From positions 248,001-312,000 of the forward strand of contig NZ_JAUAMC010000005.1 of NCBI RefSeq assembly GCF_031010195.1: a DNA stretch of 64,000 nt, in the 5' to 3' direction. Source of the DNA: Halomonas sp. SpR8. GTDB lineage: Bacteria; Pseudomonadota; Gammaproteobacteria; Pseudomonadales; Halomonadaceae. Positions 27,938 to 37,480 of the stretch are shown here, piece after piece (position 1 is the first letter of the stretch; each line of letters starts with the position of its first letter). Both the position numbers and the translations under genes were made by a program. The notes beneath the pieces are model-generated. The model was not told the origin of the DNA and searched no databases. It saw nothing but the letters and a program-made list of their open reading frames with translations.

Positions 27938-28774
27938 TTAAATGCTTGGGCGAATTGCCGCTAAACAGGCCTCGGGCAAGGGGAGATCGACAGCGATCGG
28001 CAGGTGATCGGAGAACAGGTGATCAAGCACGTGCACCTCGGCGACCTCTAACGACTGCGACAACAGAATATGATCCAGCGCGTGGCGCGGCTGCCAAGAG
28101 GGGTAACTTAGCAGGGGTTTAACCGGATGCAGTGGTAGCGACGCACTAAAACGCTCATGGGCATGCAGCTGGTCAGGGGTACAGTTGAGATCTCCCATCA
28201 CCACAACGTGGCGCAGCGGTTGAATAATCTCACTTAAATAGTTGAGTTGGCGCACCCGACCACGATGGCTGAGGGCCAAGTGGGCAACGAATACGTGCAG
28301 CGCATCCGGGCCGTCTCCAAAGCGTGCGTGGATGGCTCCGCGCCCCGGCATCGCGCCCGGCAAGCGGTGCTCCTCTATTTGGCTAGGCACCAGACGCGAA
28401 AGCAAACCGTTGCTGTGCTGGGCGATGCGCCCCAAATTGCGGTTGAGCTGCTGAACATGGTGGGGAAACCCCGCTTTGGCAGCAAGATACTCCACTTGAT
28501 TGACACGGCTTGAACGAAAGCTGCCGCCATCGACCTCTTGCAGCCCCACTACGTCGAACTTACTTAACACTTCGCCCATCATATCCAAACGCTGCTGACG
28601 GCGCGGATGCGGCAATAGGTGCTGCCAACTGCGCGTAAGATAGTGATGATACGCCGACGTTTGAATGCCCACCTGCAAGTTGAATGTCAGCAAGCGCAGG
28701 TGGCCATCTTCAAGCAGCGTAGAGCGAGGGCCGCTCAATGCGGTCTCCTCACGCTCCCTAGCTTCACGCAACAC
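27938..28774 (-). CDS. Endonuclease/exonuclease/phosphatase (EEP) family protein
   Basis: A 278-residue soluble metal-dependent phosphoesterase. LLTFNLQVGIQ, FDVVGLQEVDGG, FVAHLALSH, VVMGDLNCTPDQ and the terminal LFSDHLPIAVDLPL are the ordered EEP catalytic motifs (Asn, Glu, His, Asp-x-Asn, His). Substrate unknown. It is two bases after dsbA, a pairing common in pseudomonads and relatives. Confidence 0.88.
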   Translation of the reverse strand: MLREAREREETALSGPRSTLLEDGHLRLLTFNLQVGIQTSAYHHYLTRSWQHLLPHPRRQQRLDMMGEVLSKFDVVGLQEVDGGSFRSSRVNQVEYLAAKAGFPHHVQQLNRNLGRIAQHSNGLLSRLVPSQIEEHRLPGAMPGRGAIHARFGDGPDALHVFVAHLALSHRGRVRQLNYLSEIIQPLRHVVVMGDLNCTPDQLHAHERFSASLPLHPVKPLLSYPSWQPRHALDHILLSQSLEVAEVHVLDHLFSDHLPIAVDLPLPEACLAAIRPSI

Positions 28775-28776
28775 GG

Positions 28777-29409
28777 TTATTCAGCGCGCTCGGCACGCAC
28801 CTGCTCAACCAGCGCATCAGCTATCTGCGGCATATTTTCCAGACTACCAGCAGTGCTAGGCGTTACCACATAACGGCCATCAATGACCAGTGCCGGTACG
28901 CCCATCAGCTTCATTTGGCGCATCCGGCTGTTAGCCTTATTCACTTCGCTGCGCACGCTAAAATCGGTCAGCGCTTGTTTGGCTTCCTCTTCACTGACGC
29001 CATAGTTAGCGAAGAAAGCGGCAATTTCATCGGGCTCAGTAAGCGACTGCTTCTCCTGATGGATGGCATTAAAGAAATCGGCATGTAGCTCGTCTTCAAT
29101 GCCCAACGACTCAGCCGCGTAAAAAGCGGTGGCGTGAGTGTTCCAATCGCCGCCCATGGTGGCAGGCATATGCTCTACGCTAACGTCGTCGTCCAGCGTC
29201 TCGTACCACTCGTTAACCGGGGTTTGCAGCCGGTAACAGTGTGGGCAACCAAACCAGAATACTTCGGTGACTTCAATTTGGCCGTCTTCGACGTGGGTCT
29301 CTACCGGTGACTCAAGCACCTCATAGTCTTGGCCTTCAACTATATCCTGGGCACTTACTGCGGCAGAAAGTCCCAAACCGGCCATCGCGACCATTAGCGT
29401 TTTAAGCAT
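28777..29409 (-). CDS. dsbA: Thiol:disulfide interchange protein DsbA
   Basis: A 210-residue periplasmic oxidase that makes disulfide bonds in exported proteins. Signal peptide residues 1-20 (ending AVSA), then the thioredoxin-fold active site FGCPHC (Cys55, Cys58) and the cis-proline loop MGVPALVIDGRY. The gap upstream (29410-29576) holds AT-rich inverted repeats. Confidence 0.94.
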   Translation of the reverse strand: MLKTLMVAMAGLGLSAAVSAQDIVEGQDYEVLESPVETHVEDGQIEVTEVFWFGCPHCYRLQTPVNEWYETLDDDVSVEHMPATMGGDWNTHATAFYAAESLGIEDELHADFFNAIHQEKQSLTEPDEIAAFFANYGVSEEEAKQALTDFSVRSEVNKANSRMRQMKLMGVPALVIDGRYVVTPSTAGSLENMPQIADALVEQVRAERAE

Positions 29410-29576
29410 TGTATAAATTCTCCATGGGTAAGCGAGGAGTATGACCGTGAATACATTAGCGGGTTCCCTTAGCTAGCACATTGGCATCGCAAACGAGAAC
29501 CCGCAAACGGCATAGCGACGCGGGCAAGCTTTCAAAGCTTAATTCGTAAACTACTTTATAAAATTAATTTATAAAA

Positions 29577-30206
29577 TCAGTTCAGGCCTAAGAGATAGTT
29601 AGCCACTGCTTCCATATCGCTATCACTCATTTTTGAAGCGATATCGCCCATGATGTTGTTGGGGCTGTTATTACGCTCGCCTGCCGCGAAATCCTGCAGC
29701 GTTGAGACCGTGTACTGAGCGTGCTGCCCGGAAAGGCCCGGGTATACGGCGCTACCGATACCAACGCCCGTTGGCGTGTGGCAGGCAGCACAGGCGGGGA
29801 TGCCTTTCGAGATATCACCAGCGCGGTACAGCTCTTCACCGCGAGCCAATAATTCAGCATCTTCGTCGCTGGTTTGCCCCAGGTTGGCGTCCTGGCGTGC
29901 AAAGTGGGCTGCCACATCCCAAGCGTCTTGATCAGAGTAGTCGTCCACCTGACCGGCCATTTGGGCAACCACACGATTGCCGTCGCGGATATCCATGATC
30001 TGTTTGGCCAGATAAGACATCTGCTGGCCCGCTAGGTTAGGGAAAGCGCCCGATGGGCTAATGCCCTGCTGCCCATGGCAGGCGGCGCAGGTTTGGGCCA
30101 TTTCCTGGCCAGCAGATGCATCTGCATCGGCTTGGTAGTCCGTTTGAGCGTGGGCGGTGCCAACGGCGCCCATGGTAATTGCCAGGCTTGCCAGTAACTT
30201 TCTCAT
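29577..30206 (-). CDS. Dihaem cytochrome c4
   Basis: A 209-residue periplasmic electron carrier with a signal peptide (ending THAQT region) and two c-type haem domains: CAACHG near residue 48 and CAACHT near residue 145. Distal methionines are available in each domain (YLAKQIMDIRDGNR; NNIMGDIASKMSDSDM). Feeds terminal oxidases. ATG at 30206 gives a proper signal peptide. Confidence 0.93.
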   Translation of the reverse strand: MRKLLASLAITMGAVGTAHAQTDYQADADASAGQEMAQTCAACHGQQGISPSGAFPNLAGQQMSYLAKQIMDIRDGNRVVAQMAGQVDDYSDQDAWDVAAHFARQDANLGQTSDEDAELLARGEELYRAGDISKGIPACAACHTPTGVGIGSAVYPGLSGQHAQYTVSTLQDFAAGERNNSPNNIMGDIASKMSDSDMEAVANYLLGLN

Positions 30207-30352
30207 TGCTATTCCACTATGCCGTTTTATGTTTGACTGGTACGCACCCTGGGCGCTTCCCAGGCTCCACAAGTTACCAGGGTTAGCTCCGCCAAAACGA
30301 ACAACGCATTGCATTAGTCGCTGTCGGCTAGAGCGCGATGGTACACTAGCGC

Positions 30353-30466
30353 CCCAGGTCGCAGATATAAACCGCTTGCATTATAACGAATCACCCCAGC
30401 GGCGGGAATGCAAGTCCTGGCCTGCTTTAGGGGTGGTTCGTCGCAGTACTGCTCTCTGCTTTTTAT
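30353..30466 (+). ncRNA. Structured RNA candidate upstream of engB
   Basis: No gene lies in 30207-30565. Within it three long pairings can be drawn: CCAGG (30354-30358) with CCTGG (30416-30420); an 8-bp perfect CTTGCATT (30375-30382) with AATGCAAG (30407-30414); and an 11-bp stem 30387-30397 with 30430-30440 (one G-T pair), which interleaves with the second and would make a pseudoknot. A run GCTTTTTA follows near 30458-30465. The locus next to engB is where Spot 42 and ErsA small RNAs sit in other gammaproteobacteria. It may be a small RNA or the engB leader; strand and ends are inferred. Confidence 0.4.
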
Positions 30467-30565
30467 CATGATTCGCCGCCATGGGCGCTACTTTACGTGA
30501 TGGTGAGGTGATGTCATTGCGCGTTGAGCAGGCCGCTCTTATGTTCGTTTTTCAGGATCAAGTCC

Positions 30566-31213
30566 ATGTCTACCTTCCATGATAGCCCTGTCGCTCGGCT
30601 GAACTACCCGACGGCAAATTTTATTATCAGCGCCCCCACCTTGGCACTGTGCCCGGATGATACTGGCGCTGAAGTGGCCTTTGCCGGTCGCTCAAACGCG
30701 GGAAAATCAAGTGCTATCAACGCACTGACCCAACAAAACGCCTTGGCGCGCACCTCACGTACGCCGGGCCGCACCCAGCTTATTAACTTTTTTAGCGTCA
30801 TGAATGATGAATCGCGACGCTTGGTCGATTTGCCCGGTTATGGCTACGCCAAGGTGCCGGAATCGGTCAAGCTAGAGTGGCAAAAGCACTTAGCCGAGTA
30901 CCTGCGCAATCGCTTTAGTTTACGCGGTTTAGTACTGCTAATGGACGTGCGCCACCCGCTTACCGAGTTTGATCAGATGATGCTCGACTACGCCGACCAG
31001 CGCGAAATGCCGGTGCATATTCTGCTGACGAAGGCCGACAAACTCAAAAAAGGCCCCGCCAGCGCCTCTTTGCAAAAAGTACGTTCGCGCTTGAAGGAGT
31101 GGGAAGACTTAGTCTCCGTACAGTTATTCTCGTCGCTCAAGCGCGACGGCGTCGATACGCTGTCCCAGAAGCTGGATCAGTGGTTGCACACGCCGCCTGA
31201 AGACGCCATCTAG
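30566..31213 (+). CDS. engB: Ribosome biogenesis GTPase EngB (YihA/YsxC)
   Basis: A 215-residue GTPase needed for large ribosomal subunit assembly. G1 [15 protein letters not shown]2 region [12 protein letters not shown]3 [11 protein letters not shown] and G4 TKADKL are all present in order. ATG at 30566 follows AGGA and matches the family start; the frame is open 14 residues upstream. The stop overlaps the stop of the convergent HAD gene. Confidence 0.95.
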   Translation: MSTFHDSPVARLNYPTANFIISAPTLALCPDDTGAEVAFAGRSNAGKSSAINALTQQNALARTSRTPGRTQLINFFSVMNDESRRLVDLPGYGYAKVPESVKLEWQKHLAEYLRNRFSLRGLVLLMDVRHPLTEFDQMMLDYADQREMPVHILLTKADKLKKGPASASLQKVRSRLKEWEDLVSVQLFSSLKRDGVDTLSQKLDQWLHTPPEDAI

Positions 31214-31947
31214 TCACTTTTTTCTAACGTCTCAAGCACGCTGGGCAGCTCTTTAATATGGGCAATGCGGTGCACGCGCGGAGGCAGCGCTTGCTCACCC
31301 GTGTCAGAAATCCAAACCGCATGCATGCCCAACTGCTGTGCGGGCAGTATGTCTTCTTGCCACGAGTCGCCTACGTGCATGGCGCATTCAGGCGCTACGT
31401 TTAAACGTGAGAGCGCGGTGAGAAACGGCGCTGGATCAGGCTTCGGCGTAAGCAGCTCGCCTGCGGCAATCGCCACCGGAAAGTAGCTGGCCAGCGGCTG
31501 GCGCGCTAAATGGATATTACCGTTGGTGATGGCCGCCAGTTGATAGCGCTCCGCCAAGGCGGCTAGCAAACCGGCCGCTTCTGGGTGGGGCGTAACCTGT
31601 ACGCGCAGACGGTGAAACTCATTCATCGCCGCTGCCGCCCACATCAAGGCCGCACTGCGGGGCAAACCTTCGGCTTCTAACTGGGACTCTAGCGCGCGCA
31701 GTCGCAGCCAGGTGAAGTCGCCACGCCGTTCAGGCACCTGTTTAGCCAGCTGTTGACGACGCTGCAGATAATCCTGTCCGCCACCCTCGTGGGTTAATCC
31801 CAGCGCTTCTTCCTGGCGCGCCGCTCGCCAAGCCTCAAGTGCCTCCAACAGCCAACGGTAATGGCCCTCTTCGGTGCGCGCCATCACCCCGTGGTTATCC
31901 CATAGCGTGTCATCAAGATCGAAGGTAATCGCCTGCAGCGTGGTCAT
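31210..31947 (-). CDS. HAD-superfamily hydrolase (YigB-like)
   Basis: A 245-residue phosphatase fold. Motif [10 protein letters not shown], motif II AITNGN, motif III Lys in TPKPDPAPF, motif [12 protein letters not shown]. In E. coli YigB follows xerC, as here, and acts on FMN and other small phosphates. ATG at 31947 follows AGGAGC; the long open frame upstream runs over xerC and is not homologous. Confidence 0.88.
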   Translation of the reverse strand: MTTLQAITFDLDDTLWDNHGVMARTEEGHYRWLLEALEAWRAARQEEALGLTHEGGGQDYLQRRQQLAKQVPERRGDFTWLRLRALESQLEAEGLPRSAALMWAAAAMNEFHRLRVQVTPHPEAAGLLAALAERYQLAAITNGNIHLARQPLASYFPVAIAAGELLTPKPDPAPFLTALSRLNVAPECAMHVGDSWQEDILPAQQLGMHAVWISDTGEQALPPRVHRIAHIKELPSVLETLEKSD

Positions 31948-31963
31948 GGTTTGTGCTCCTGGG

Positions 31964-32890
31964 CTATTTTTTTCCTGGACTGGGACTTCTTTTAGCCCGG
32001 GGATGCGCCGCGTCGTAGCTGGTCGCGAGATGCTGCCAATCCAGCCGGGTATAGATTTGCGTGGTCGAAAGATTAGCGTGCCCCAGCAGCTCTTGTACCG
32101 CTCGCAGGTCTTGGCTCGATTCCAACATATGGCTGGCAAAAGAGTGGCGTAACCGGTGCGGGTGCAAATGCTCCGGCAAGCCGCGGGCAAGCGATAGCTG
32201 CGCTAGGCGTTTTTGAATGGCGCGATGGCCCAAGCGGGTACCGCGTTGACCCACAAACAGCGCCGTCTCATTGATGGGCGCAAGCGCTGAGCGACAGCCC
32301 AGCCACTCGGCCAACGCCTGCTGCGCACGCCGCCCTACCGGTACCTGGCGCGGCTTACTGCCTTTGCCTATCACTCTGACTCGGCTGTTTTGCAAATCTC
32401 CTAGGTCTAGCGCCGCCAGCTCCGCTAAACGCAGGCCACTGGAGTAAAACAGCTCGAGAATGGCTTGATCCCGGATGCCTAATGGCGAATCGTCGTGGGG
32501 AGTATCGAGAAAGCGTGCCAGCGCGTCGACATCGACCGGGCGCGGCAGGTGGCTGGGCTGTTTGGGTGTACGCAATAGACCCACTGGGTTATCGGCCAGC
32601 ACACCCTGCTTGACCAGATAATCGGCGAAACTGGAAAGCGCCGCTCGGCGCCGGGCGAGGCTTCTCGGCGCTAGGCCTCGGCTACGCTCGGCGCCCAGAA
32701 ATGCCCGCAGCAGCGCAGTATCTAGCGCCGCGGGGTCGGTCACCTCACGGCGCTCAGTAAATTTGCATAGTGCGCCCAGATCATGCCGATAAGCCTCAAC
32801 GGTAGCAGGGCTGGCGTGAGCTGCCAGCACGATTAGGAAGGCTTCAACGCGCTTGGCTATTGGCGTTTCAGCCTTGGCTGTCTCAGCCAT
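31964..32890 (-). CDS. xerC: Tyrosine recombinase XerC
   Basis: A 308-residue recombinase that resolves chromosome dimers at dif with XerD. N-terminal SAM-like core-binding domain (about residues 10-95), catalytic domain after 105 with Arg in YSSGLRLAEL, Lys in IGKGSKPRQVP, HRLRHSFASH, the histidine of LLGHANLSTT and Tyr in TQIYTRL. ATG at 32890 overlaps the end of the DUF484 gene by eight bases. This is housekeeping, not a phage integrase: context is dapF-DUF484-xerC-yigB. Confidence 0.94.
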   Translation of the reverse strand: MAETAKAETPIAKRVEAFLIVLAAHASPATVEAYRHDLGALCKFTERREVTDPAALDTALLRAFLGAERSRGLAPRSLARRRAALSSFADYLVKQGVLADNPVGLLRTPKQPSHLPRPVDVDALARFLDTPHDDSPLGIRDQAILELFYSSGLRLAELAALDLGDLQNSRVRVIGKGSKPRQVPVGRRAQQALAEWLGCRSALAPINETALFVGQRGTRLGHRAIQKRLAQLSLARGLPEHLHPHRLRHSFASHMLESSQDLRAVQELLGHANLSTTQIYTRLDWQHLATSYDAAHPRAKRSPSPGKK

Positions 32891-33593
32891 AATCGCCCAG
32901 GCGCAACAGCAAGCGCGCGACGATATCGCCCAGGTACTCGGTGAAGAGCGTGTCCATACTGGCCCGATAGGCATCAGGGCTGGGGCTAGCCAGCAGCAGA
33001 TAGCCCAATGGATCACCCGCCGAGAGGCGCGAAATAGCGCAAGAACCCGCTTTACGGGGCGCTTTGACGTGCGGCAGCAGGCACTTCCAATCGCTGACGC
33101 TAAGCTTAACGCAGCGGCTGGTGCGGCCATCCAGCAGCGCCGCTAAGCGCGTGCTGGCGTGCTGATCGAGTACGTGGCGCGGCGGCTGCGGAGGCGTTGG
33201 CTCACTATCGCTTAGCGTCGCCGGGCACCACAGCGCCATGGCTGGGGTTTCAAAGCGTTCGCTAAGCTGGGTCGCCAACGCTTGAGCCAACGCATCGCGA
33301 TCCGGCGCTTCCACCAGCGCGATCAACGTTTCGCGCAGCCGACGGTACTGGGACTCGTTGTGACGAGCGGTTTCCAGCAGGTGCTCCAGACGGCCTTCGG
33401 CTGTTTCAGCACGCTGACGCAGGTCTAACACCAGGCGCTCCAGCAGTGATACCGCCCCGTCGATATTCGGGTGGGGCACCTGTAGTTGTTGCAACAACCC
33501 TTCACGACCAACGAAAAAATCGGGATGACGCGCCAGCCAGAACGCCACTTGATCAGGATCGAGCGTTTTGCGGGGTTCAGGGGCTTGTGACAT
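32883..33593 (-). CDS. DUF484 family protein
   Basis: A 236-residue soluble protein: N-terminal VAFWLARHPDFFVGREGLLQ, a coiled-coil stretch (about residues 50-90) and a GAF-like C-terminal part. The family sits between dapF and xerC in many gammaproteobacteria (yigA in E. coli); function unknown. A 16-bp tandem repeat fills the gap behind dapF. Confidence 0.9.
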   Translation of the reverse strand: MSQAPEPRKTLDPDQVAFWLARHPDFFVGREGLLQQLQVPHPNIDGAVSLLERLVLDLRQRAETAEGRLEHLLETARHNESQYRRLRETLIALVEAPDRDALAQALATQLSERFETPAMALWCPATLSDSEPTPPQPPRHVLDQHASTRLAALLDGRTSRCVKLSVSDWKCLLPHVKAPRKAGSCAISRLSAGDPLGYLLLASPSPDAYRASMDTLFTEYLGDIVARLLLRLGDYG

Positions 33594-33616
33594 CGCCGTT
33601 CTCCTCGAATTAATTG

Positions 33617-33711
33617 AGTGCTGCTTAACCTAAGTACTGCTTAAACTAAGTACTAATTAACCTAAGTACTAATTAACTTAAGTACTAATTAACTTAAGTA
33701 CTGCTTAACTA
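33617..33711. repeat. Six tandem 16-bp repeats
   Basis: Six units of AGTACTAATTAACTTA type (33617, 33633, 33649, 33665, 33681 and a 15-base unit at 33697-33711) lie between the dapF stop and the DUF484 start. The last overlaps the dapF stop codon. Units 4 and 5 are identical; the others differ by a few bases. They are AT-rich and contain stops in every frame. Confidence 0.95.
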
Positions 33712-34538
33712 AGCGCTACGCGGCCATCGAAGACGCGTGTGGCCGGACCCACCATTGTTAATGCCCCTTCAGGGTCAGGCCACTCAATGCTGAGCTCCCC
33801 ACCGGGTAAGTGGACTTTCACGGGGCTTTTTAACAGCCCCTGACGAATACCGCTGGCCACTGCCGCACAGGCGCCTGTACCGCAGGCCAGCGTTTCGCCA
33901 CTGCCGCGCTCATACACGCGCAGACGTATTTCACTAGGCGAGAGCACCTGCATAAAGCCCACGTTAACACGCTTTGGAAAACGCGGGTGCGCTTCAACCA
34001 ACGGCCCCAGCCGCTCGACCGGGGCGTCGTCCACGCTATCGACCTGAATGACCGCATGGGGGTTGCCCATTGAGACTACGCCGATCTGCAGCGTTTCATC
34101 GCCCACAGCTAGCTGATGCAGCGGTTGATCGCCAGGGGCCTCAAACGGCAGCGCCAAGGGGCTAAACCGCGGACGCCCCATATCCACCCGCACCATGCCA
34201 TCGTGCTGAACGGCGAGCACCAGCGGGCCACCGGCGGTTTCCACATGGATTTCATGTTTATGGGTAAGCCGCTGGTCGCGCACAAAGCGGGCAAAGCAGC
34301 GCGCGCCGTTGCCGCAGTTTTCCACTTCACTACCGTCGGCATTGTAAATGCGGTAGCGAAAATCCATCTCCGGATCTCGAGGTGGCTCGACCACTAACAA
34401 CTGATCAAAGCCAATACCGAAACGCCGGTCTGCCAGCGCGCGAATCTGTGCTTCATCCAACCGCGCGCGCTGAGTGACGAGATCGACCATGACAAAGTCA
34501 TTGCCCAGACCATGCATTTTGGTGAAATGTAACAGCAT
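33705..34538 (-). CDS. dapF: Diaminopimelate epimerase
   Basis: A 277-residue cofactor-free epimerase converting LL- to meso-diaminopimelate for lysine and peptidoglycan. Both active-site cysteines are present: [10 protein letters not shown] near residue 75 and [11 protein letters not shown] near 220. ATG at 34538 overlaps the lysA stop (TAATG), so expression is coupled. Confidence 0.96.
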   Translation of the reverse strand: MLLHFTKMHGLGNDFVMVDLVTQRARLDEAQIRALADRRFGIGFDQLLVVEPPRDPEMDFRYRIYNADGSEVENCGNGARCFARFVRDQRLTHKHEIHVETAGGPLVLAVQHDGMVRVDMGRPRFSPLALPFEAPGDQPLHQLAVGDETLQIGVVSMGNPHAVIQVDSVDDAPVERLGPLVEAHPRFPKRVNVGFMQVLSPSEIRLRVYERGSGETLACGTGACAAVASGIRQGLLKSPVKVHLPGGELSIEWPDPEGALTMVGPATRVFDGRVALS

Positions 34539-35809
34539 TAGCGCCCCCCTTCGGGCAACAGCGCTTCGCCCGCCCATAGGCTAGCCACAGTTTCCCGCGC
34601 GCGCACCACGTGGCAACTATCGCCATCGACCATTAGTTCGGCGGCGCGCGGGCGGCTGTTGTAGTTCGACGCCATCACAAACCCGTAGGCCCCCGCCGAG
34701 CGCACCGCGAGCAGATCACCTTCGGCAATCGCCAGCTCGCGCTCCTTGCCAAGAAAATCACCGGTTTCGCAAACGGGGCCGACCACATCGTAAAGGGCGC
34801 TTTCCCTCGGTTGGCGAGTATCCACCGGCACAATCGCCTGCCACGCTTGGTACAGAGCCGGGCGAATCAAGTCGTTCATGGCCGCATCGACAATCGCGAA
34901 GTTCTTGGTCTCTCCGGGCTTTAAAAACTCCACCCGGGTTAACATCACCCCGGCATTGGCAGCAATCGAACGGCCTGGCTCAAACAGCAGTGTCAGCTGT
35001 TCACCACCTTCCCAGCGTGAAAGTCGCGCCAGCAGTTGGCTGGCGTAATCAAACGGCTGGGGCGGTTTTTCATCGCGGTAAGGCACGCCTAAACCACCGC
35101 CTAGATCGAGGTGCTCGATTTCGATACCGCGCTCACGCAGCCGCTCCATCAGCATCAGCAAACGATCCAGCGCATCCAAAAAAGGTGCCGTCTCGGTAAG
35201 CTGTGAACCAATGTGGCAATCAAGGCCTTTTACCTGCAGATTGGGCAGGCTTGCAGCCAGTTCATAAACCGACAGCGCTTCATCGACCGGAATACCGAAC
35301 TTATTATCCTTCAAACCGGTAGAGATATACGGATGGGTACCCGCATCCACATCCGGGTTTACCCGCAGCGAAACCGGGGCAATCTTGCCTAGCTCACCGG
35401 CGACCCGATTCAAGCGCTCAAGCTCCGGGCGCGACTCAACGTTAAAGCACTTAATGCCCACTTCCAGCGCACGGGTCATTTCATGGGGCTGCTTGGCAAC
35501 CCCTGAAAACACTACTTTTGCCGGGTCGCCACCTGCCTTGAGCACGCGCTCAAGCTCGCCAATGGAGACGATATCAAACCCCGCCCCCAACTGGGCAAGT
35601 AGCCCCAGCACGGCCAGATTGGAGTTGGACTTCACCGCGTAACAAATCAAGTGCGGATGGCCACCCAACGCTTCGGTATAGGCGCGAAAGTGACGTTCAA
35701 AGGTCGCTTTTGAGTAGACGTAGCAGGGCGTGCCGTACTCGTCGGCAATCCGTGACAGCGGCACATCTTCGGCATACAGCACGCCATCACGGTAATTAAA
35801 ATAATCCAT
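34538..35809 (-). CDS. lysA: Diaminopimelate decarboxylase
   Basis: A 423-residue PLP enzyme making L-lysine. The PLP lysine is in [13 protein letters not shown] near residue 60; [32 protein letters not shown] and the catalytic Cys in [10 protein letters not shown] follow. Preceded by lptM (27 bases) and overlapping dapF. Confidence 0.96.
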   Translation of the reverse strand: MDYFNYRDGVLYAEDVPLSRIADEYGTPCYVYSKATFERHFRAYTEALGGHPHLICYAVKSNSNLAVLGLLAQLGAGFDIVSIGELERVLKAGGDPAKVVFSGVAKQPHEMTRALEVGIKCFNVESRPELERLNRVAGELGKIAPVSLRVNPDVDAGTHPYISTGLKDNKFGIPVDEALSVYELAASLPNLQVKGLDCHIGSQLTETAPFLDALDRLLMLMERLRERGIEIEHLDLGGGLGVPYRDEKPPQPFDYASQLLARLSRWEGGEQLTLLFEPGRSIAANAGVMLTRVEFLKPGETKNFAIVDAAMNDLIRPALYQAWQAIVPVDTRQPRESALYDVVGPVCETGDFLGKERELAIAEGDLLAVRSAGAYGFVMASNYNSRPRAAELMVDGDSCHVVRARETVASLWAGEALLPEGGR

Positions 35810-35836
35810 ATGACTCTCCCCTTCTCCTGCGACTCT

Positions 35837-35980
35837 TTATTCAGAGGGCTGGTCAGATGGCTGGCCAGACTGCTCGCTAGCAGGCGCATCGTCCGGTAGA
35901 TATAACGGCCCTTTTTGCCCACAGGCAGTAACCGCGGTTAACAGCAACGCCGCAAGGGCGATGATTGCTAGCGTTTTCAT
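35837..35980 (-). CDS. lptM: Small lipoprotein LptM (YifL)
   Basis: A 47-residue lipoprotein. It has a short signal peptide, lipobox TAC with Cys20, then the invariant GQKGPLYLP and a disordered acidic Ser/Pro/Gln tail. In E. coli LptM helps assemble the LptD/E complex that inserts lipopolysaccharide. Its ATG overlaps the argH stop (ATGA, 35977-35980), and lysA follows 27 bases on. The usual neighbours lysA and dapF support the call. Confidence 0.93.
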   Translation of the reverse strand: MKTLAIIALAALLLTAVTACGQKGPLYLPDDAPASEQSGQPSDQPSE

Positions 35981-37380
35981 GCGCCCGCCTTGAGCGCACT
36001 CAACGCCTCACGCGCTCGCTGCGCGGCTGCCCGCACCTGATTGGGCGCAGTGCCACCAATATGGTTCCGGGCGGCGACCGAGCCTTCCAGGGTTAATACC
36101 TCGAACACATCCTGCTCAATGGTAGCGGAGAATTGCTGGAGCTCTTCCAGGCTCATTTCAGACAAATCTTTTTCGCTTTTAAGGCCGTAGGCTACCGATT
36201 GGCCGACAATTTCATGGGCGTCACGGAAGGCCACGCCTTTGCGCACCAGATAGTCGGCCAAGTCGGTTGCGGTGGAGAAACCACGCCGCGCCGCTTCATA
36301 CATGCTGGCTTTTTTGGGCTCAATGGCGGGCACCATATCGGCGAAGGCTTTTAAGCAGTCGCGCACGGTATCCACCGCGTCAAACAGCGGCTCTTTATCT
36401 TCCTGGTTGTCTTTGTTGTAAGCCAGCGGCTGCGATTTCATCAGCGTTAATAGCGACATCAGGTGACCATATACTCGGCCGGTTTTGCCGCGCACCAGTT
36501 CAGGCACGTCGGGGTTTTTCTTCTGCGGCATGATGGATGAGCCGGTGCAGAAGCGGTCGGGCAGGTCGATAAAGTTGAACTGCGCGCTGGTCCACAGCAC
36601 CAGCTCTTCGCTCATGCGCGACAGGTGCATTAACAGGATGCTGGCAAAGCTGGTGAATTCAATGGCGAAGTCACGATCCGAGACCGCGTCCAGGGAGTTT
36701 TCCGTCGGGCGGTCAAAGCCTAACAGTTCCGCCGTCACGTGGCGGTCGATGGGATAAGTAGTGCCAGCCAGTGCAGCGGCGCCCAGCGGCATTACGTTGA
36801 CGCGCTTGCGGCAGTCCAACAGGCGCTCGTGGTCCCGGGCCAGCATCTCTTGCCAGGCTAGAATATGGTGACCAAAGGTGACCGGCTGGGCAGTCTGCAG
36901 GTGGGTAAAGCCCGGCATAATGGTCTCGGCTTCACGATCCGCCAGTTCGATCATGCCTTCGCGCAGGCGCTTCAACTCCACTTCGATCACATCGATCTCA
37001 TCGCGCATAAACAGGCGGATATCGGTGGCGACCTGGTCGTTACGCGAACGCCCGGTGTGGAGCTTTTTGCCGGTAATACCGATCTTTTCAGTTAGCCGCG
37101 CTTCGATGTTCATATGCACGTCTTCAAGCGGCACAGACCAGTTAAATTCGCCGCGCTCGATCTCGCCCTGAATCTCGTTCAGACCGTTAATAATCGCATC
37201 ACGCTCGTCATCGGTCAGTACGCCCACTCTGGCCAGCATGGTGGCGTGGGCGATGGAGCCCTGGATGTCCTGGGGGGCCAGGCGCTGATCGAAATTAACA
37301 GACGCGGTGAAGCGTGCAACAAAGGCATCGGTGGGCTCGCTAAAGCGACCGCCCCATGACTGATTCGTAGCTTGGCTCAT
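35977..37380 (-). CDS. argH: Argininosuccinate lyase
   Basis: A 467-residue enzyme splitting argininosuccinate into arginine and fumarate. [16 protein letters not shown] at the start, [13 protein letters not shown], the TFGHHILAW region with the catalytic histidine from [13 protein letters not shown], and the flexible loop [12 protein letters not shown] are all intact. Confidence 0.96.
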   Translation of the reverse strand: MSQATNQSWGGRFSEPTDAFVARFTASVNFDQRLAPQDIQGSIAHATMLARVGVLTDDERDAIINGLNEIQGEIERGEFNWSVPLEDVHMNIEARLTEKIGITGKKLHTGRSRNDQVATDIRLFMRDEIDVIEVELKRLREGMIELADREAETIMPGFTHLQTAQPVTFGHHILAWQEMLARDHERLLDCRKRVNVMPLGAAALAGTTYPIDRHVTAELLGFDRPTENSLDAVSDRDFAIEFTSFASILLMHLSRMSEELVLWTSAQFNFIDLPDRFCTGSSIMPQKKNPDVPELVRGKTGRVYGHLMSLLTLMKSQPLAYNKDNQEDKEPLFDAVDTVRDCLKAFADMVPAIEPKKASMYEAARRGFSTATDLADYLVRKGVAFRDAHEIVGQSVAYGLKSEKDLSEMSLEELQQFSATIEQDVFEVLTLEGSVAARNHIGGTAPNQVRAAAQRAREALSALKAGA

Positions 37381-37480
37381 CGAAGGTATATCCTGCTGAC
37401 AAAACGTAAAAGTCGTTACGGAAAGTGGGAGTCGTTACGGAAAGTGTACCAGAGTCGCCCCGGTCAGCGGCACGCCGTTT

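Noticed and set aside
29459..29576. Inverted repeats between dsbA and cytochrome c4 as a terminator
   Set aside because: Arms GCGGGTTC/GAACCCGC are separated by about 30 bases and no T-run follows; the AT palindrome near 29560 has no GC stem.
31948..32190. N-terminal extension of the HAD protein over xerC
   Set aside because: The extra 81 residues have no homology and are out of frame with xerC; the ATG at 31947 has its own AGGAGC.
31964..32890. Tyrosine recombinase as a sign of an integrated element
   Set aside because: Gene order dapF-DUF484-xerC-yigB is the normal housekeeping context, and no att-like repeats or phage genes are near.
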